Source: Candidatus Woesearchaeota archaeon
GTDB taxonomy: Archaea; Nanobdellota; Nanobdellia; Woesearchaeales; JABGXB01
Assembly: GCA_018675975.1 (NCBI GenBank)
Contig: JABGXB010000002.1
Span: forward strand, 318,098 to 382,097
Direction of reading: 5' to 3'
Length of the DNA: 64,000 nucleotides
The notes beneath the pieces are model-generated. The model did no database searches. It had not been told where the DNA came from and worked only from the letters and a program-made list of their open reading frames with translations. This document shows positions 36,448 to 45,481 of this stretch, one piece after another. The position numbers were made by a program, and so were the translations under genes. Within the stretch, counting starts at the first letter, position 1. Each line of letters starts with the position of its first letter.

Positions 36448-37887
36448 TTAAATTAAAACATCTATTTCTTTACCATATTTGGTATAAATACAATATAAAT
36501 ACATAAAGTAAAAAAAGGAAAAAATTATACCTAAATAAATAATTGAATTAATAAAAGAATATAACATTACAATTAAAAAAAGACTAAAAAATATTGTTAA
36601 AAAAACATTAAAATTAAATAAATTGTATACATCAAATTTATTTTTAATAAAATGAGAACTTAAAAAGAATATTAATAAATAACTAATAAAAGTTGATATG
36701 GCTGCACCTAAAATTCCATATGTTGGAATTAAAAAGAAATTTAATAAAACATTTACTAATGCTGAAATAATATTGACAAAAAGGATTATTTTTGTATTAT
36801 AATAAGAATATATAAATTGAAAATTAATTAAATTTAATGAATTTAATAAAACACCAAAAACTAATACAATAAAAACATATTGACCAGATAAATATTTAAT
36901 ATCAAATAAAAAACCCAAATATTTAATTCCAAAAAAAGCTACAAATATAAAAATTGGTAAAGATAATAATAAAAAGCCATTAATGATTTTTTTATAAAAA
37001 ATATTAGCTTTTAAAAAATTATTTTTTATATTTTTTCTTAAATAAGGAACAATAAATAAAATAATCGGAGAGGCTAAAAGCAACAATACTGATGCCGAAG
37101 GTAATAATACATTATATATACCAACATCAATTAATGATTTCATACTAGTTAACATAAAAGTATCAAAATAATTAATAAATCTCCCACCTAAATCACTTAA
37201 AATTAATGGAAAAGAAAAAAAAAGAAAATTGGGAATTATAGTATAATCATTAGCTCCAACATTTGTAAACTTAGAAATTAATTTTGATAAACTAGGAATA
37301 AATATTAGAAATACAAATATGGGCGTAACTACAAGAGCTAAAATTGCCGAAATCAAACTATCAAAAAAATAATTAAAAATTAAAAATAATATGACAATTA
37401 AAAGATTTTTTAATGGTTCAAAAGTATTTATTTGTTTAGACATATAAAAAATTCTAAAAATGGGTCTTAATAATAAACTCAATAAACTTGTTACAAAATA
37501 AATACTAAAAACTTTAAACAAAAATGAAGAATATAATAAATTAAAATAATTTTGAGCTAAAAAATCAGAAATAAAAATAAAAATAAATACAAAAATAGTC
37601 GAAATAATAAATTGGGATGAAATTACAAAACATAGTAAACTTCTTAATGCATTAAAATTTTTTTTAGATAGAAAATCAGAACCAAATTTAACAACACCCT
37701 GATTAAAACCCAAATTTCTAAAAACTAAAAAAAAAAGTATAAAATTTAACATAGAATAAAATAAACCATATTCTTCAAGACTAAGATTAGATGCTAAAAT
37801 AATTCTAAATAAATAAGAAAAGAATAAAGAAAATATTGCACCAATAATATAAAAAATACTTCCTTTAATAAATAAATTTTTAATCAT
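36448..37887 (-). CDS. Wzx-like oligosaccharide flippase
   Basis: 479 residues with about 12-14 transmembrane helices and a MATE/MOP (PST) layout: 'GSIFYIIGAIFSLFFSYLFRIILASNLSLEEYGLFYSMLNF' at the start. It probably flips the completed lipid-linked oligosaccharide outward for AglB. Its ATG overlaps the AglB stop by 4 bp (ATGA), so flippase and transferase are made together, a strong functional link. Confidence 0.85.
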   Translation of the reverse strand: MIKNLFIKGSIFYIIGAIFSLFFSYLFRIILASNLSLEEYGLFYSMLNFILFFLVFRNLGFNQGVVKFGSDFLSKKNFNALRSLLCFVISSQFIISTIFVFIFIFISDFLAQNYFNLLYSSFLFKVFSIYFVTSLLSLLLRPIFRIFYMSKQINTFEPLKNLLIVILFLIFNYFFDSLISAILALVVTPIFVFLIFIPSLSKLISKFTNVGANDYTIIPNFLFFSFPLILSDLGGRFINYFDTFMLTSMKSLIDVGIYNVLLPSASVLLLLASPIILFIVPYLRKNIKNNFLKANIFYKKIINGFLLLSLPIFIFVAFFGIKYLGFLFDIKYLSGQYVFIVLVFGVLLNSLNLINFQFIYSYYNTKIILFVNIISALVNVLLNFFLIPTYGILGAAISTFISYLLIFFLSSHFIKNKFDVYNLFNFNVFLTIFFSLFLIVMLYSFINSIIYLGIIFSFFYFMYLYCIYTKYGKEIDVLI

Positions 37888-40800
37888 TTTATAATAAAAT
37901 CAGAAAAAGATAAAGTTTTATTATTTAATAAAATAATATGATAACCAAATTGACTCTCAATTGGTTTACTTATTTCACCAACATTTAATTCTTTTGCCGC
38001 ATCACTAAATTCAAGAACAAATCCATTAAGATCACCAAGACCCATATTACCACCATTAACAACAACACTAGGATCCTCACTAAATTCAATTGCCTTTTCT
38101 TTAAAATTATGTATAGTTAAATTGTTTAAAACATCATTTGTAAATTTTAAGGCTTCTTCTTTTGTTCTATTAATATTTAATTGTGGAACTTCACTATGAC
38201 CAATTAAAATATGACTAACATTATATAAATAGTTTTTTGGTTTAGTCATTTCATTACTATCCCAGTCAATTAACCAACTACTTATTTTAAATCCACTTTG
38301 GCTTCTTTGTTCGTCAAAGAATTTAAAATTTTTCAAACCAAGACCATTTAAATAAAACAATCTACTAAACATAGAGCCAGCTAAATCTGGATGAGATATT
38401 GAAACTAAAAGTCTTCCATCATTTTCATATAATGTTAAAGCAAAATTAATACTTGCATTTTCATAATTTATTGATTCAAATTCATAATCAGAATTTAAAT
38501 AATTAAAAGAATGAGGTTTTTGATTATTTTGAAAACTACCTTGGTTATTTTTCAAATTATGAGTATATATTAAAGCACCCTGGGGCGTATTGACATTACA
38601 AATTATTTCATTTTCATTTTTTTGACAAGGATAGTTTCCCACATAATTTGGAAAACCACTAATCCAATAATTTGCACTTTCTTCATCATATGCATTAACA
38701 TTCATACTATCAATTAATTTGTCAGGATTTTTAATATTTTTTTCATTTAATATTTTAATTTGGTCATCATATAGTAAATCGTTAGTGCTTTTCCAAGCAT
38801 AAGCTCGATCAAAATTCCAACCACCAAAATGAGCCCAGACAGCCGCTTTTGAAACCATATCTTGTGAAGTTATAAAAATTCCATCTTGTGGAGTACAATG
38901 GGTCATTCCTAAAAATACATCAACTTCTTCAACACTATAATTTTCATTTAATAAAATTTGTTTTGCATTTTCTTTCGAAGAAAAAATAACTGTTTCAATT
39001 AATCTTAAAGTATCATAATTATCATATTTTTTTTCTAATTCCTTACCAAATCTATGATTTGAACAATGCAACATACGCAAAATATTTTTTGCCTCACTTT
39101 CATTATTAGTTAATAAACTTCGCCCAACCCAATGCGCTAATTCACCTAATTGAGAACCACCATCAAAGGTTGCACCCCTGTTTGAAACCGTAATAAATTG
39201 ATGACCAAAATCCCACCAAGAAGTTATTATCGAATCATTATGAGTTTCTGTTTTTATTTTATTTAAATCCGAAACCCACGCGTCATTTAAACTTGGTAAG
39301 GATTGTGAACCAAATGCATAAACTGTATTTAACGGAAAAATTAAATTTAATAATAAAAATACCAATACAAAAATACACAAATTTGAAGTAATCAAAGATA
39401 ACTTAAATTCCTTATTTGAAAATTCAGACAAATATTTTGAAATTTTACCAAAAAATATTGAAATTATAAATGCAAATGGTAAAACTGTAACCATAATAAA
39501 TCTAACACCTGAAAAAGTAGTCCAAAATAAAACAATAAACCAAACAAAGCCCAAAATTGAAAGTTTTATATTAAAATTTGAATTTTTTCTTTCAACAAAT
39601 AATATAATTAAACCAATAAATCCAAGAATGGTTAATAGTATACCTTTAGATAAACTACCCCCTCCAGATAAACTAGAAAAAGTATTTAAAAAATTACTTG
39701 GATTTAACTCCGCTACTGTTGTATAAACATTAGGCCAAATGCTTATCCCTTTAGTAGTTTCTTTTAATAATAAAAAACCAAATGGTCCTTTAAAAAGTGA
39801 AATTAAAGAACCCACACCTTTTATTAAAACAACAAAAATTGATCCTAAAACAAAATAAGAAAATGAATAATAAAATGTATTTTTTATTTCTACATCATAT
39901 TTAAAAAGATTAAAACTTTTTTTTAACTTATATTCTTTAATGACTAATATGATCAAATATAAAAATAATGAAATTAATAAAATTAAAAAGAAATACCAAT
40001 AACCCCCCCAAGCAAAAGAAAATAAACCAGTAAAAAATGATGCAAAAATTAAATTAGTTATTTTCCATTTTATTTTTTTTAATTGAAATACATTTATTAT
40101 AAAATAAAGTATTATTAAAGGAAAAAATATCACATACATATCAGTATCTGAAAAACCACCAACAGTTCTTTGAAATATACTTGTATGAAATCCAACTAAA
40201 TATGAAAATATAAAACCACCTAATGTATTAGTAATTTGTCTACCAATTAAAAATGCAAAAATTATTGCAATCCCTATTCCAATAATCGGTAAAATAAAAA
40301 ATGTTTTATATAATGAAATGTCGATAAAAAAATTTAATATTTTATATGAATATACAGCAAAATATGGGTGTAAAGAATTAGTTAATGGTTGTTCATTATT
40401 ATTAGGAGCCAATCTAAATTTATCAATAGATTGACCTTCAATTAATATCTCCCCAACATGCCCATTATTCAATAAATTTCTTGCTTGTCTATAATAGTAA
40501 TAAGGATCAATTGCAACTAAATATGTCTCCCCATCTTCATTTTGAAATTCTGCTTTAATTCTATCTGACAAAATTTCTGTTTGTTGATCTATTACTTGTT
40601 TATTTTGTTCAGAGAATTCAATCCATCTTTTTTGTGCTAATTGTTGTTTTCCTTGTGAATCAACATTAGGAAATTGAGAATTAATTTCATTTAATTGAGA
40701 ATTTAAAAAATTTTGTCGTATACTTTGTTCAGCCCACTCTTCTGAAATATCAACATTTAAATTTTGAGTTCTTACATCAAAATTTACAAATAATAAAGTC

Positions 40801-40928
40801 AATAATAAAAAAATCCAAATATATTTTTGAATAAATTTTGAAAATCTATATTTAGGGTTATCATTAAATGGATCTAATAAATAATTTTTCCAATTTGAAA
40901 AATCTAATTTAAATTCTTTTTCTTCCAT
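37884..40928 (-). CDS. aglB: AglB/STT3 oligosaccharyltransferase with C-terminal parvulin PPIase domain
   Basis: 1014 residues. About 13 helices span residues ~35-530. The first outer loop has 'AIDPYYYYRQARNLL' with metal-binding D141, and the second carries 'GGFSDTDMY' (DxD). The soluble domain has the N-glycosylation signature W571-W-D-F-G575 and 'FDGGSQ'. This is an archaeal oligosaccharyltransferase that moves a lipid-linked glycan to Asn-X-Ser/Thr. Unusually, residues ~904-1010 ('SHILIGHSEVPQ...EFSEDPSVVVNGGNMGLGD...GEISKPIESQFGYHIILLNNK') are a parvulin (PpiC/rotamase) prolyl isomerase domain. An AAGGGAT Shine-Dalgarno precedes the ATG. Very confident for AglB; the PPIase reading rests on clear motif matches. 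Confidence 0.93.
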   Translation of the reverse strand: MEEKEFKLDFSNWKNYLLDPFNDNPKYRFSKFIQKYIWIFLLLTLLFVNFDVRTQNLNVDISEEWAEQSIRQNFLNSQLNEINSQFPNVDSQGKQQLAQKRWIEFSEQNKQVIDQQTEILSDRIKAEFQNEDGETYLVAIDPYYYYRQARNLLNNGHVGEILIEGQSIDKFRLAPNNNEQPLTNSLHPYFAVYSYKILNFFIDISLYKTFFILPIIGIGIAIIFAFLIGRQITNTLGGFIFSYLVGFHTSIFQRTVGGFSDTDMYVIFFPLIILYFIINVFQLKKIKWKITNLIFASFFTGLFSFAWGGYWYFFLILLISLFLYLIILVIKEYKLKKSFNLFKYDVEIKNTFYYSFSYFVLGSIFVVLIKGVGSLISLFKGPFGFLLLKETTKGISIWPNVYTTVAELNPSNFLNTFSSLSGGGSLSKGILLTILGFIGLIILFVERKNSNFNIKLSILGFVWFIVLFWTTFSGVRFIMVTVLPFAFIISIFFGKISKYLSEFSNKEFKLSLITSNLCIFVLVFLLLNLIFPLNTVYAFGSQSLPSLNDAWVSDLNKIKTETHNDSIITSWWDFGHQFITVSNRGATFDGGSQLGELAHWVGRSLLTNNESEAKNILRMLHCSNHRFGKELEKKYDNYDTLRLIETVIFSSKENAKQILLNENYSVEEVDVFLGMTHCTPQDGIFITSQDMVSKAAVWAHFGGWNFDRAYAWKSTNDLLYDDQIKILNEKNIKNPDKLIDSMNVNAYDEESANYWISGFPNYVGNYPCQKNENEIICNVNTPQGALIYTHNLKNNQGSFQNNQKPHSFNYLNSDYEFESINYENASINFALTLYENDGRLLVSISHPDLAGSMFSRLFYLNGLGLKNFKFFDEQRSQSGFKISSWLIDWDSNEMTKPKNYLYNVSHILIGHSEVPQLNINRTKEEALKFTNDVLNNLTIHNFKEKAIEFSEDPSVVVNGGNMGLGDLNGFVLEFSDAAKELNVGEISKPIESQFGYHIILLNNKTLSFSDFIIK

Positions 40929-40985
40929 ATTATCCCTTATTATCTTAAACTATGTTTTTGAAAACTATTTATAAATTTTGAGTTA

Positions 40986-41693
40986 TTAATTATTATTAAA
41001 TAATAATCTGAATTTTCGAATAATCATTTTGAAGGCAACAAATATGCTTCTTTTTATTAATGCATAAAAATTATGTTTTTTAATTACATATGGATTGTAA
41101 TTAATAATAACAGGAATTTCTTTATATTTTATTTTTTTTATACCAATTTCATCAATTATTTCACTTGCATGAGCCATACAGTTTTCTTTAATTTCAATAC
41201 ATTTCGCAGCATATCTATTCATAACTCTATACCCATTATGAGTATCAGTTAAATTAATATGTGAAATTAAAAGAGTAAATACCAAGCTTAATTTTAATAA
41301 AAACCATTTTATAAAAGGCATATTAGATTTTTTACATAAAAATCTACTTCCAAGAGTAATTTCACATTTTTTATCAATAACCGGTTTTAACATATTATTT
41401 AAATCTTCAATTCTATGTTGACCATCCGCATCAAAAGTTACTATATATTTACATTTTGATTGCTTAAGGCAATAATTTATACCATGTCTTAATGCCGCAC
41501 CTTGACCTCTATTTTTTTTATGATTAATTACATAAGCATATTTTTTTGAAATTTTATGAGTATTATCACTAGAATTATCATTTATAACAATTATTTTAAA
41601 ATATCCATTTTTATTTAATTTTTTTAAAACAGACCCAATAATTTTTTCTTCATTATATGCAGGAATTACAAAATATATAGAATTTTTATTCAT
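40986..41693 (-). CDS. Family 2 glycosyltransferase, DPM1/polyprenyl-phosphate type
   Basis: 235 residues. 'FVIPAYNEEKIIGSVLKKL', 'IVINDNSSDNT', 'NRGQGAALRHGI' and D88-A-D90 in 'TFDADGQHRIEDL' define a GT2 of the dolichyl-phosphate sugar synthase/undecaprenyl-phosphate sugar type. 'TDTHNGYRVMN' matches the acceptor-side motif of the DPM1 clade. It probably charges a polyprenyl phosphate with a sugar for the AglB pathway. It has no transmembrane domain and lies 57 bp upstream of aglB on the same strand. Confidence 0.85.
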   Translation of the reverse strand: MNKNSIYFVIPAYNEEKIIGSVLKKLNKNGYFKIIVINDNSSDNTHKISKKYAYVINHKKNRGQGAALRHGINYCLKQSKCKYIVTFDADGQHRIEDLNNMLKPVIDKKCEITLGSRFLCKKSNMPFIKWFLLKLSLVFTLLISHINLTDTHNGYRVMNRYAAKCIEIKENCMAHASEIIDEIGIKKIKYKEIPVIINYNPYVIKKHNFYALIKRSIFVAFKMIIRKFRLLFNNN

Positions 41694-41787
41694 TAATTAT
41701 ATTTTTAAATTTCAGTTTAAAAGTATTATGAATAAATGATAAATTTTTATAAAAATATATATAAATGTATTATTTGGAAACAATAAT

Positions 41788-43053
41788 ATGAATTTAATAA
41801 AACAAATATTTGAAGAATTTAATAAAAATAAAATAAATTATTCAATAATTAGAAATTATGAATTTTTAGTTCAAAACAAAGAATATTATGATGGAAAAGA
41901 TATTGATATTTTAGTTAAAAAATCAGATTATAAAAAATTAGAAAACCTTATTTTAAAAAATAATTTTTTTAAAATTGATTTAAATTATGGAACAAATCAC
42001 AAAGCTTTTGTAAATACAAAAAATAAACAAATAATATCATTACACATCCATTTAGGTGGAATTAGTGGCACATCAACAATATATTTAAATGAAAAAATAT
42101 TAATTAATAAAAAATTAAAAAATAGTTTTTACACACTTGATGAAAAAGATCAATTTATTGCATTAATTTTACATATAATTTTAGATGGCAAAGAATGGAG
42201 AGAAACTTATAAGACTCAAGCAATTGAATTAATTGAAAAATCTAATAAATTATATACTTATTTTTCAAAAAATATTGCAAATGAAATTATTGAAAAAATA
42301 AAAAATAAAGAATTTGATAATTTTAATGTAAAAAAATATAAATTAAATTATAAATTAAATAATCCTTCATTTACGTTTAGTAAAATTTCATATATGATAA
42401 AATCATTCATTTGGGTTTTAAAAAGAATATTTAAAGGTGGAAATTTAATTGCAGTAGTTGGCTTAGATGGAACTGGAAAAACAACATTAACTGATAATGT
42501 AAATAATTATTATAAAAAATCATTAATTAGAACAAAATTAATTTATTTTGGAAGGGGTAAAAACAATATAATACCAATAAAAAAAATATCAGCCCCATTT
42601 ATTAAAAAAAAAGAAAAAATACATGAAAACAGCCCAACAGTTGGAAAAACAAAAAAAACTAGCATTTTATTCACATTAGGATCAATAGTATTTTTTATTG
42701 ATTTAATATTAAGATATTTTTTTACTATAAAAATATCCAAAATAAAATACGACTTAGTTTTAACCGATAGATTTGCAACAGATTTAATTTTGATGAATGG
42801 AGTTCCTTTTTGGTTGAGAAAAATGTATTTTTATTTAATTCCGAAACCAAATATAATGATTTATTTATATAATGATATAAATACTTTAAATATAAGAAAA
42901 AAACATCCAATAGATGATTTAAAAAGACAAGAAGAAATATATTCATATTTAATTAAAAAATATAATTTTTTTAAAATAAAATCTGAAAATATAGAACAAG
43001 TGAAAACCGAATCATTAATTAAAATAAATGAATTATTAAATTATAAAAAATGA
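41788..43053 (+). CDS. Nucleotidyltransferase-like and thymidylate-kinase-like fusion protein
   Basis: 421 residues. The N-terminal ~200 residues carry a minimal polymerase-beta-type nucleotidyltransferase motif, 'GKDIDILVKKSDY' (D38-I-D40). From ~215 there is a P-loop kinase related to thymidylate kinase: Walker A G225-L-D-G-T-G-K231-T-T, then 'LVLTDRFATDLI' (DR-Y/F motif). Such two-part proteins occur in polysaccharide clusters, where the kinase half is thought to phosphorylate a small molecule or lipid; the true substrate is unknown. A TATA-like AATATATATAAATG lies about 30 nt upstream. The stop overlaps the next gene by 4 bp. Confidence 0.75.
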   Translation: MNLIKQIFEEFNKNKINYSIIRNYEFLVQNKEYYDGKDIDILVKKSDYKKLENLILKNNFFKIDLNYGTNHKAFVNTKNKQIISLHIHLGGISGTSTIYLNEKILINKKLKNSFYTLDEKDQFIALILHIILDGKEWRETYKTQAIELIEKSNKLYTYFSKNIANEIIEKIKNKEFDNFNVKKYKLNYKLNNPSFTFSKISYMIKSFIWVLKRIFKGGNLIAVVGLDGTGKTTLTDNVNNYYKKSLIRTKLIYFGRGKNNIIPIKKISAPFIKKKEKIHENSPTVGKTKKTSILFTLGSIVFFIDLILRYFFTIKISKIKYDLVLTDRFATDLILMNGVPFWLRKMYFYLIPKPNIMIYLYNDINTLNIRKKHPIDDLKRQEEIYSYLIKKYNFFKIKSENIEQVKTESLIKINELLNYKK

Positions 43054-43850
43054 ATATAACTGAAAGCAAATTTATTAAAAAATATGAAGAAGAATGTCCT
43101 AGTTTTAAATTAATAGATATAAAATCCATAAAAAAGACAATTAGATTAGATAATATTAAATCAGTTGAATTAGAAAAATATAAAATAAAATTAGAAAAAA
43201 TTAAAAAAAATTTATATTCATATAATGCAGATTTTAATATTACAAGTACATTACCATATTTAGATGGAAAATTTTTCATTCAAGGGGAACCTAGTTTTGA
43301 TACAGTTGAATTATTAGATCCAAATTCAAATGAAATCATATTAGATATGTGTGCAGCACCCGGTTCAAAAACAACTCACACCTCAAATTTAATGAAAAAT
43401 AAAGGAACCATAGTTGCAATTGAAAATAATGCTAATAGATTTAAAAAATTAAAATTCAATTTAGAAAAAAGTAAATGTGAAAATATAATCTGTATTCAAG
43501 AAGATGCTACAATATTTGAGTCAAAAGTAAAATTTGATAAAATTTTAATTGATGCACCATGTTCAGGAAATTATACAGTAGAAAAAGATTGGTTTGAAAA
43601 AAGAACAGATTTTGATATTGAAAATAAAGCAAGAGTACAAAAAAAATTAATTAAAAATGCATGTAATTTAATTAAAAAAAATGGAATTTTAATATATTCA
43701 ACATGCAGTCTTGAAAAAAAAGAAGATGAAGAAATAGTCGAATATGCCAAAAAATTGGGATTTAAAGTATTATATGAAAAAAAATACTGGCCCCATATAG
43801 AAAATACTATAGGATTTTATATGGCAAAATTAGAATATATAGGCAGTTAA
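43050..43850 (+). CDS. RNA m5C methyltransferase, NOP2/RsmB/Sun family
   Basis: 266 residues. SAM site 'ILDMCAAPGSKTTHTSNLM' (C101) and the two catalytic cysteines of m5C enzymes, C171 in 'DAPCSGNY' and C219 in 'YSTCSLEKKE', are all present. It methylates cytosine C5 in tRNA or rRNA. It lacks the N-terminal PUA or NusB-type domain of larger homologues but keeps a short RNA-binding N-terminus. It lies just upstream of the 5S rRNA gene on the same strand and is coupled (ATGA) to the kinase gene. Confidence 0.9.
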   Translation: MNITESKFIKKYEEECPSFKLIDIKSIKKTIRLDNIKSVELEKYKIKLEKIKKNLYSYNADFNITSTLPYLDGKFFIQGEPSFDTVELLDPNSNEIILDMCAAPGSKTTHTSNLMKNKGTIVAIENNANRFKKLKFNLEKSKCENIICIQEDATIFESKVKFDKILIDAPCSGNYTVEKDWFEKRTDFDIENKARVQKKLIKNACNLIKKNGILIYSTCSLEKKEDEEIVEYAKKLGFKVLYEKKYWPHIENTIGFYMAKLEYIGS

Positions 43851-43851
43851 T

Positions 43852-43859
43852 TTTATAAA
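43852..43859 (+). promoter_or_regulatory. TATA box of the 5S rRNA gene
   Basis: TTTATAAA is about 26 nt upstream of the 5S 5' end, as expected for an archaeal promoter. It overlaps the stop region of the preceding methyltransferase gene. Confidence 0.55.
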
Positions 43860-43881
43860 TAAAATGAAAAACCATTTAATT

Positions 43882-43995
43882 GGAACGGTCATAGCGGAGA
43901 GGTTACACCTGAACCCATTTCGAACTCAGAAGTTAAGGGCTCCAGCGAAGTCATGTGTACTGGACTTATGTCCGGGAAATTGTATACGCTGTTCC
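43882..43995 (+). rRNA. 5S ribosomal RNA, solitary gene
   Basis: About 114-116 nt. The helix I ends GGAAC/GTTCC pair (extended by T43881-A43996). The conserved loop segment 'CACCTGAACCCATTTCGAACTCAGAAGTTAAG' is present in two contiguous blocks, followed by 'CTCCAGCGAAGT'. No 16S or 23S genes are adjacent, as in other archaea with unlinked rRNA genes. Confidence 0.95.
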
Positions 43996-44040
43996 ATTCT
44001 TTATATATAATTTTATAATTAAATCTATTGTAATCATATT

Positions 44041-45093
44041 ATGAATAGTTATCAAATATATAATTTAATAAAAGAAATTCAATTAATTAAAGAATCTAGA
44101 ATTAATAATATTAGTTTATGTGAAGATTATTCAATTTTAATAGAATTATATTCTGCAAGCATTAAAAAAAAATATTTGCACATAAAGGTACCTAATTTTT
44201 TATTTTTAAGAAATGAGAAATGTGATATAATACAAGCAAATTCATTCACTAAAACATTAAGAGAAAAATTATTAGGATCTATTATTAAAGAAATAATACA
44301 ATGCGGTGCAGATAGAATTATTGAATTTAAATTGTCAAATGATAAAAAATTAATAATAGAATTATTTTTACGTGGAAATATAATTATTCTTGATAATGAC
44401 AATAAAATTGAATTAATAATGGATAAAAAGAAATTTGAAAATAAAAAATCCAATATTGGTGAAGAATATAATATAGTAAATCCAGCATTTGAATATAAAA
44501 AAATAACTTATGAAAAAATCAATAAATTAATTGAAAATAATAAAGGAGACACAATAGGTCTTTTTATTGCAACAAAATTAAATTTAGCAAAAGAAATATC
44601 AGAATTTTTATGTAATGAATTAAATTTTGATAAAAATAAATTTATGAATGAATTAAAAAAAGAAGAAAAAGAAAATTTGATCAAAAAAATTAAAGAAATT
44701 TTAAAAATAAAACCCTCAATTAATATTAATAAAAATTCACTATTAACCATACCTGATAATAATAAAAGTCAATTTGATACAATAAGTGAAGGTTTTAAAA
44801 AAATTAATGAACAGTTAAAAGAAAAAATAACAAACACCAAATATACTAATCAAATAAATAAAATAAAAAATATAATAAAAAAACAAAATAAATTATTAGA
44901 AATTAATAAAAAAAAAGAAGAAGAATATAATTTAGTTGCAAATAAATTATATGAAAATTTTGAAAATAATGAAGCAATTTTAAATAAAATCAAAGATGAT
45001 AATAAAATAATTGAAAATAATACATTTATTAAAAAGAACAATATATTAAAAATAAATAAGAAGAATAAAACATTAATAATTAAAATTCAATAA
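44041..45093 (+). CDS. NFACT/RqcH-like protein lacking the NFACT-R domain
   Basis: 350 residues. Residues 1 to ~190 resemble the NFACT-N domain ('YQIYNLIKEIQLIKESRINNISLCEDYSILIEL', 'KKYLHIKVPNFLFL', 'FTKTLREKLLGSIIKEIIQCGADRIIEFKL'). A Lys/Glu-rich coiled coil (about 255-320) follows. RqcH/NEMF recognise stalled large subunits with peptidyl-tRNA and add C-terminal tails. The usual archaeal protein is ~600-700 residues and ends with the NFACT-R RNA-binding domain. That part is missing here: the frame stops cleanly one base before the next gene. It starts 45 bp after the 5S rRNA gene. Confidence 0.75.
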   Translation: MNSYQIYNLIKEIQLIKESRINNISLCEDYSILIELYSASIKKKYLHIKVPNFLFLRNEKCDIIQANSFTKTLREKLLGSIIKEIIQCGADRIIEFKLSNDKKLIIELFLRGNIIILDNDNKIELIMDKKKFENKKSNIGEEYNIVNPAFEYKKITYEKINKLIENNKGDTIGLFIATKLNLAKEISEFLCNELNFDKNKFMNELKKEEKENLIKKIKEILKIKPSININKNSLLTIPDNNKSQFDTISEGFKKINEQLKEKITNTKYTNQINKIKNIIKKQNKLLEINKKKEEEYNLVANKLYENFENNEAILNKIKDDNKIIENNTFIKKNNILKINKKNKTLIIKIQ

Positions 45094-45447
45094 TTATTTT
45101 CTTTTTCTAACAATAATTCTGTGTCTTTTTACAACACCAAAAGAAAATATACTAAATAAAAATAAAACTCCAATCATAAAATAGTTTGAAACATTAGAAG
45201 TTTCAATGCCCGTTAAACTAAATGCACCAGTAAATAAATTGGCTGAAAAAAAATCAAATATATTTGTATATTCCCCAGTAAAAGACAGAACAAATAAACC
45301 AAATAGCCCAATACCTAATACTTTTATTACTTGCATATATTTATCCTCAGAAGTAAAATCATCAGTAACTTTAGGATTATCAGAAAAAGTTAGACGATTT
45401 GTTAAAAAAGAATTTAAATTTTCTTTTTTCAAATTAGTTTTTGCCAT
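45094..45447 (-). CDS. Small membrane protein with two transmembrane helices
   Basis: 117 residues from the ATG of 'MAKTNLKKENLNSFL' at 45447. The frame is open to 45480, but without support. A basic/polar N-terminus is followed by helices at ~43-60 ('VIKVLGIGLFGLFVLSF') and ~88-106 ('YFMIGVLFLFSIFSFGVV') and a very basic tail 'KRHRIIVRKRK'. No family recognised. It is the last gene of the surface-protein operon that begins at 50191, 34 bp after the preceding gene. Confidence 0.6.
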   Translation of the reverse strand: MAKTNLKKENLNSFLTNRLTFSDNPKVTDDFTSEDKYMQVIKVLGIGLFGLFVLSFTGEYTNIFDFFSANLFTGAFSLTGIETSNVSNYFMIGVLFLFSIFSFGVVKRHRIIVRKRK

Positions 45448-45481
45448 AATAAAAATTAGTTTTTTTGATTTATAAAACAAA

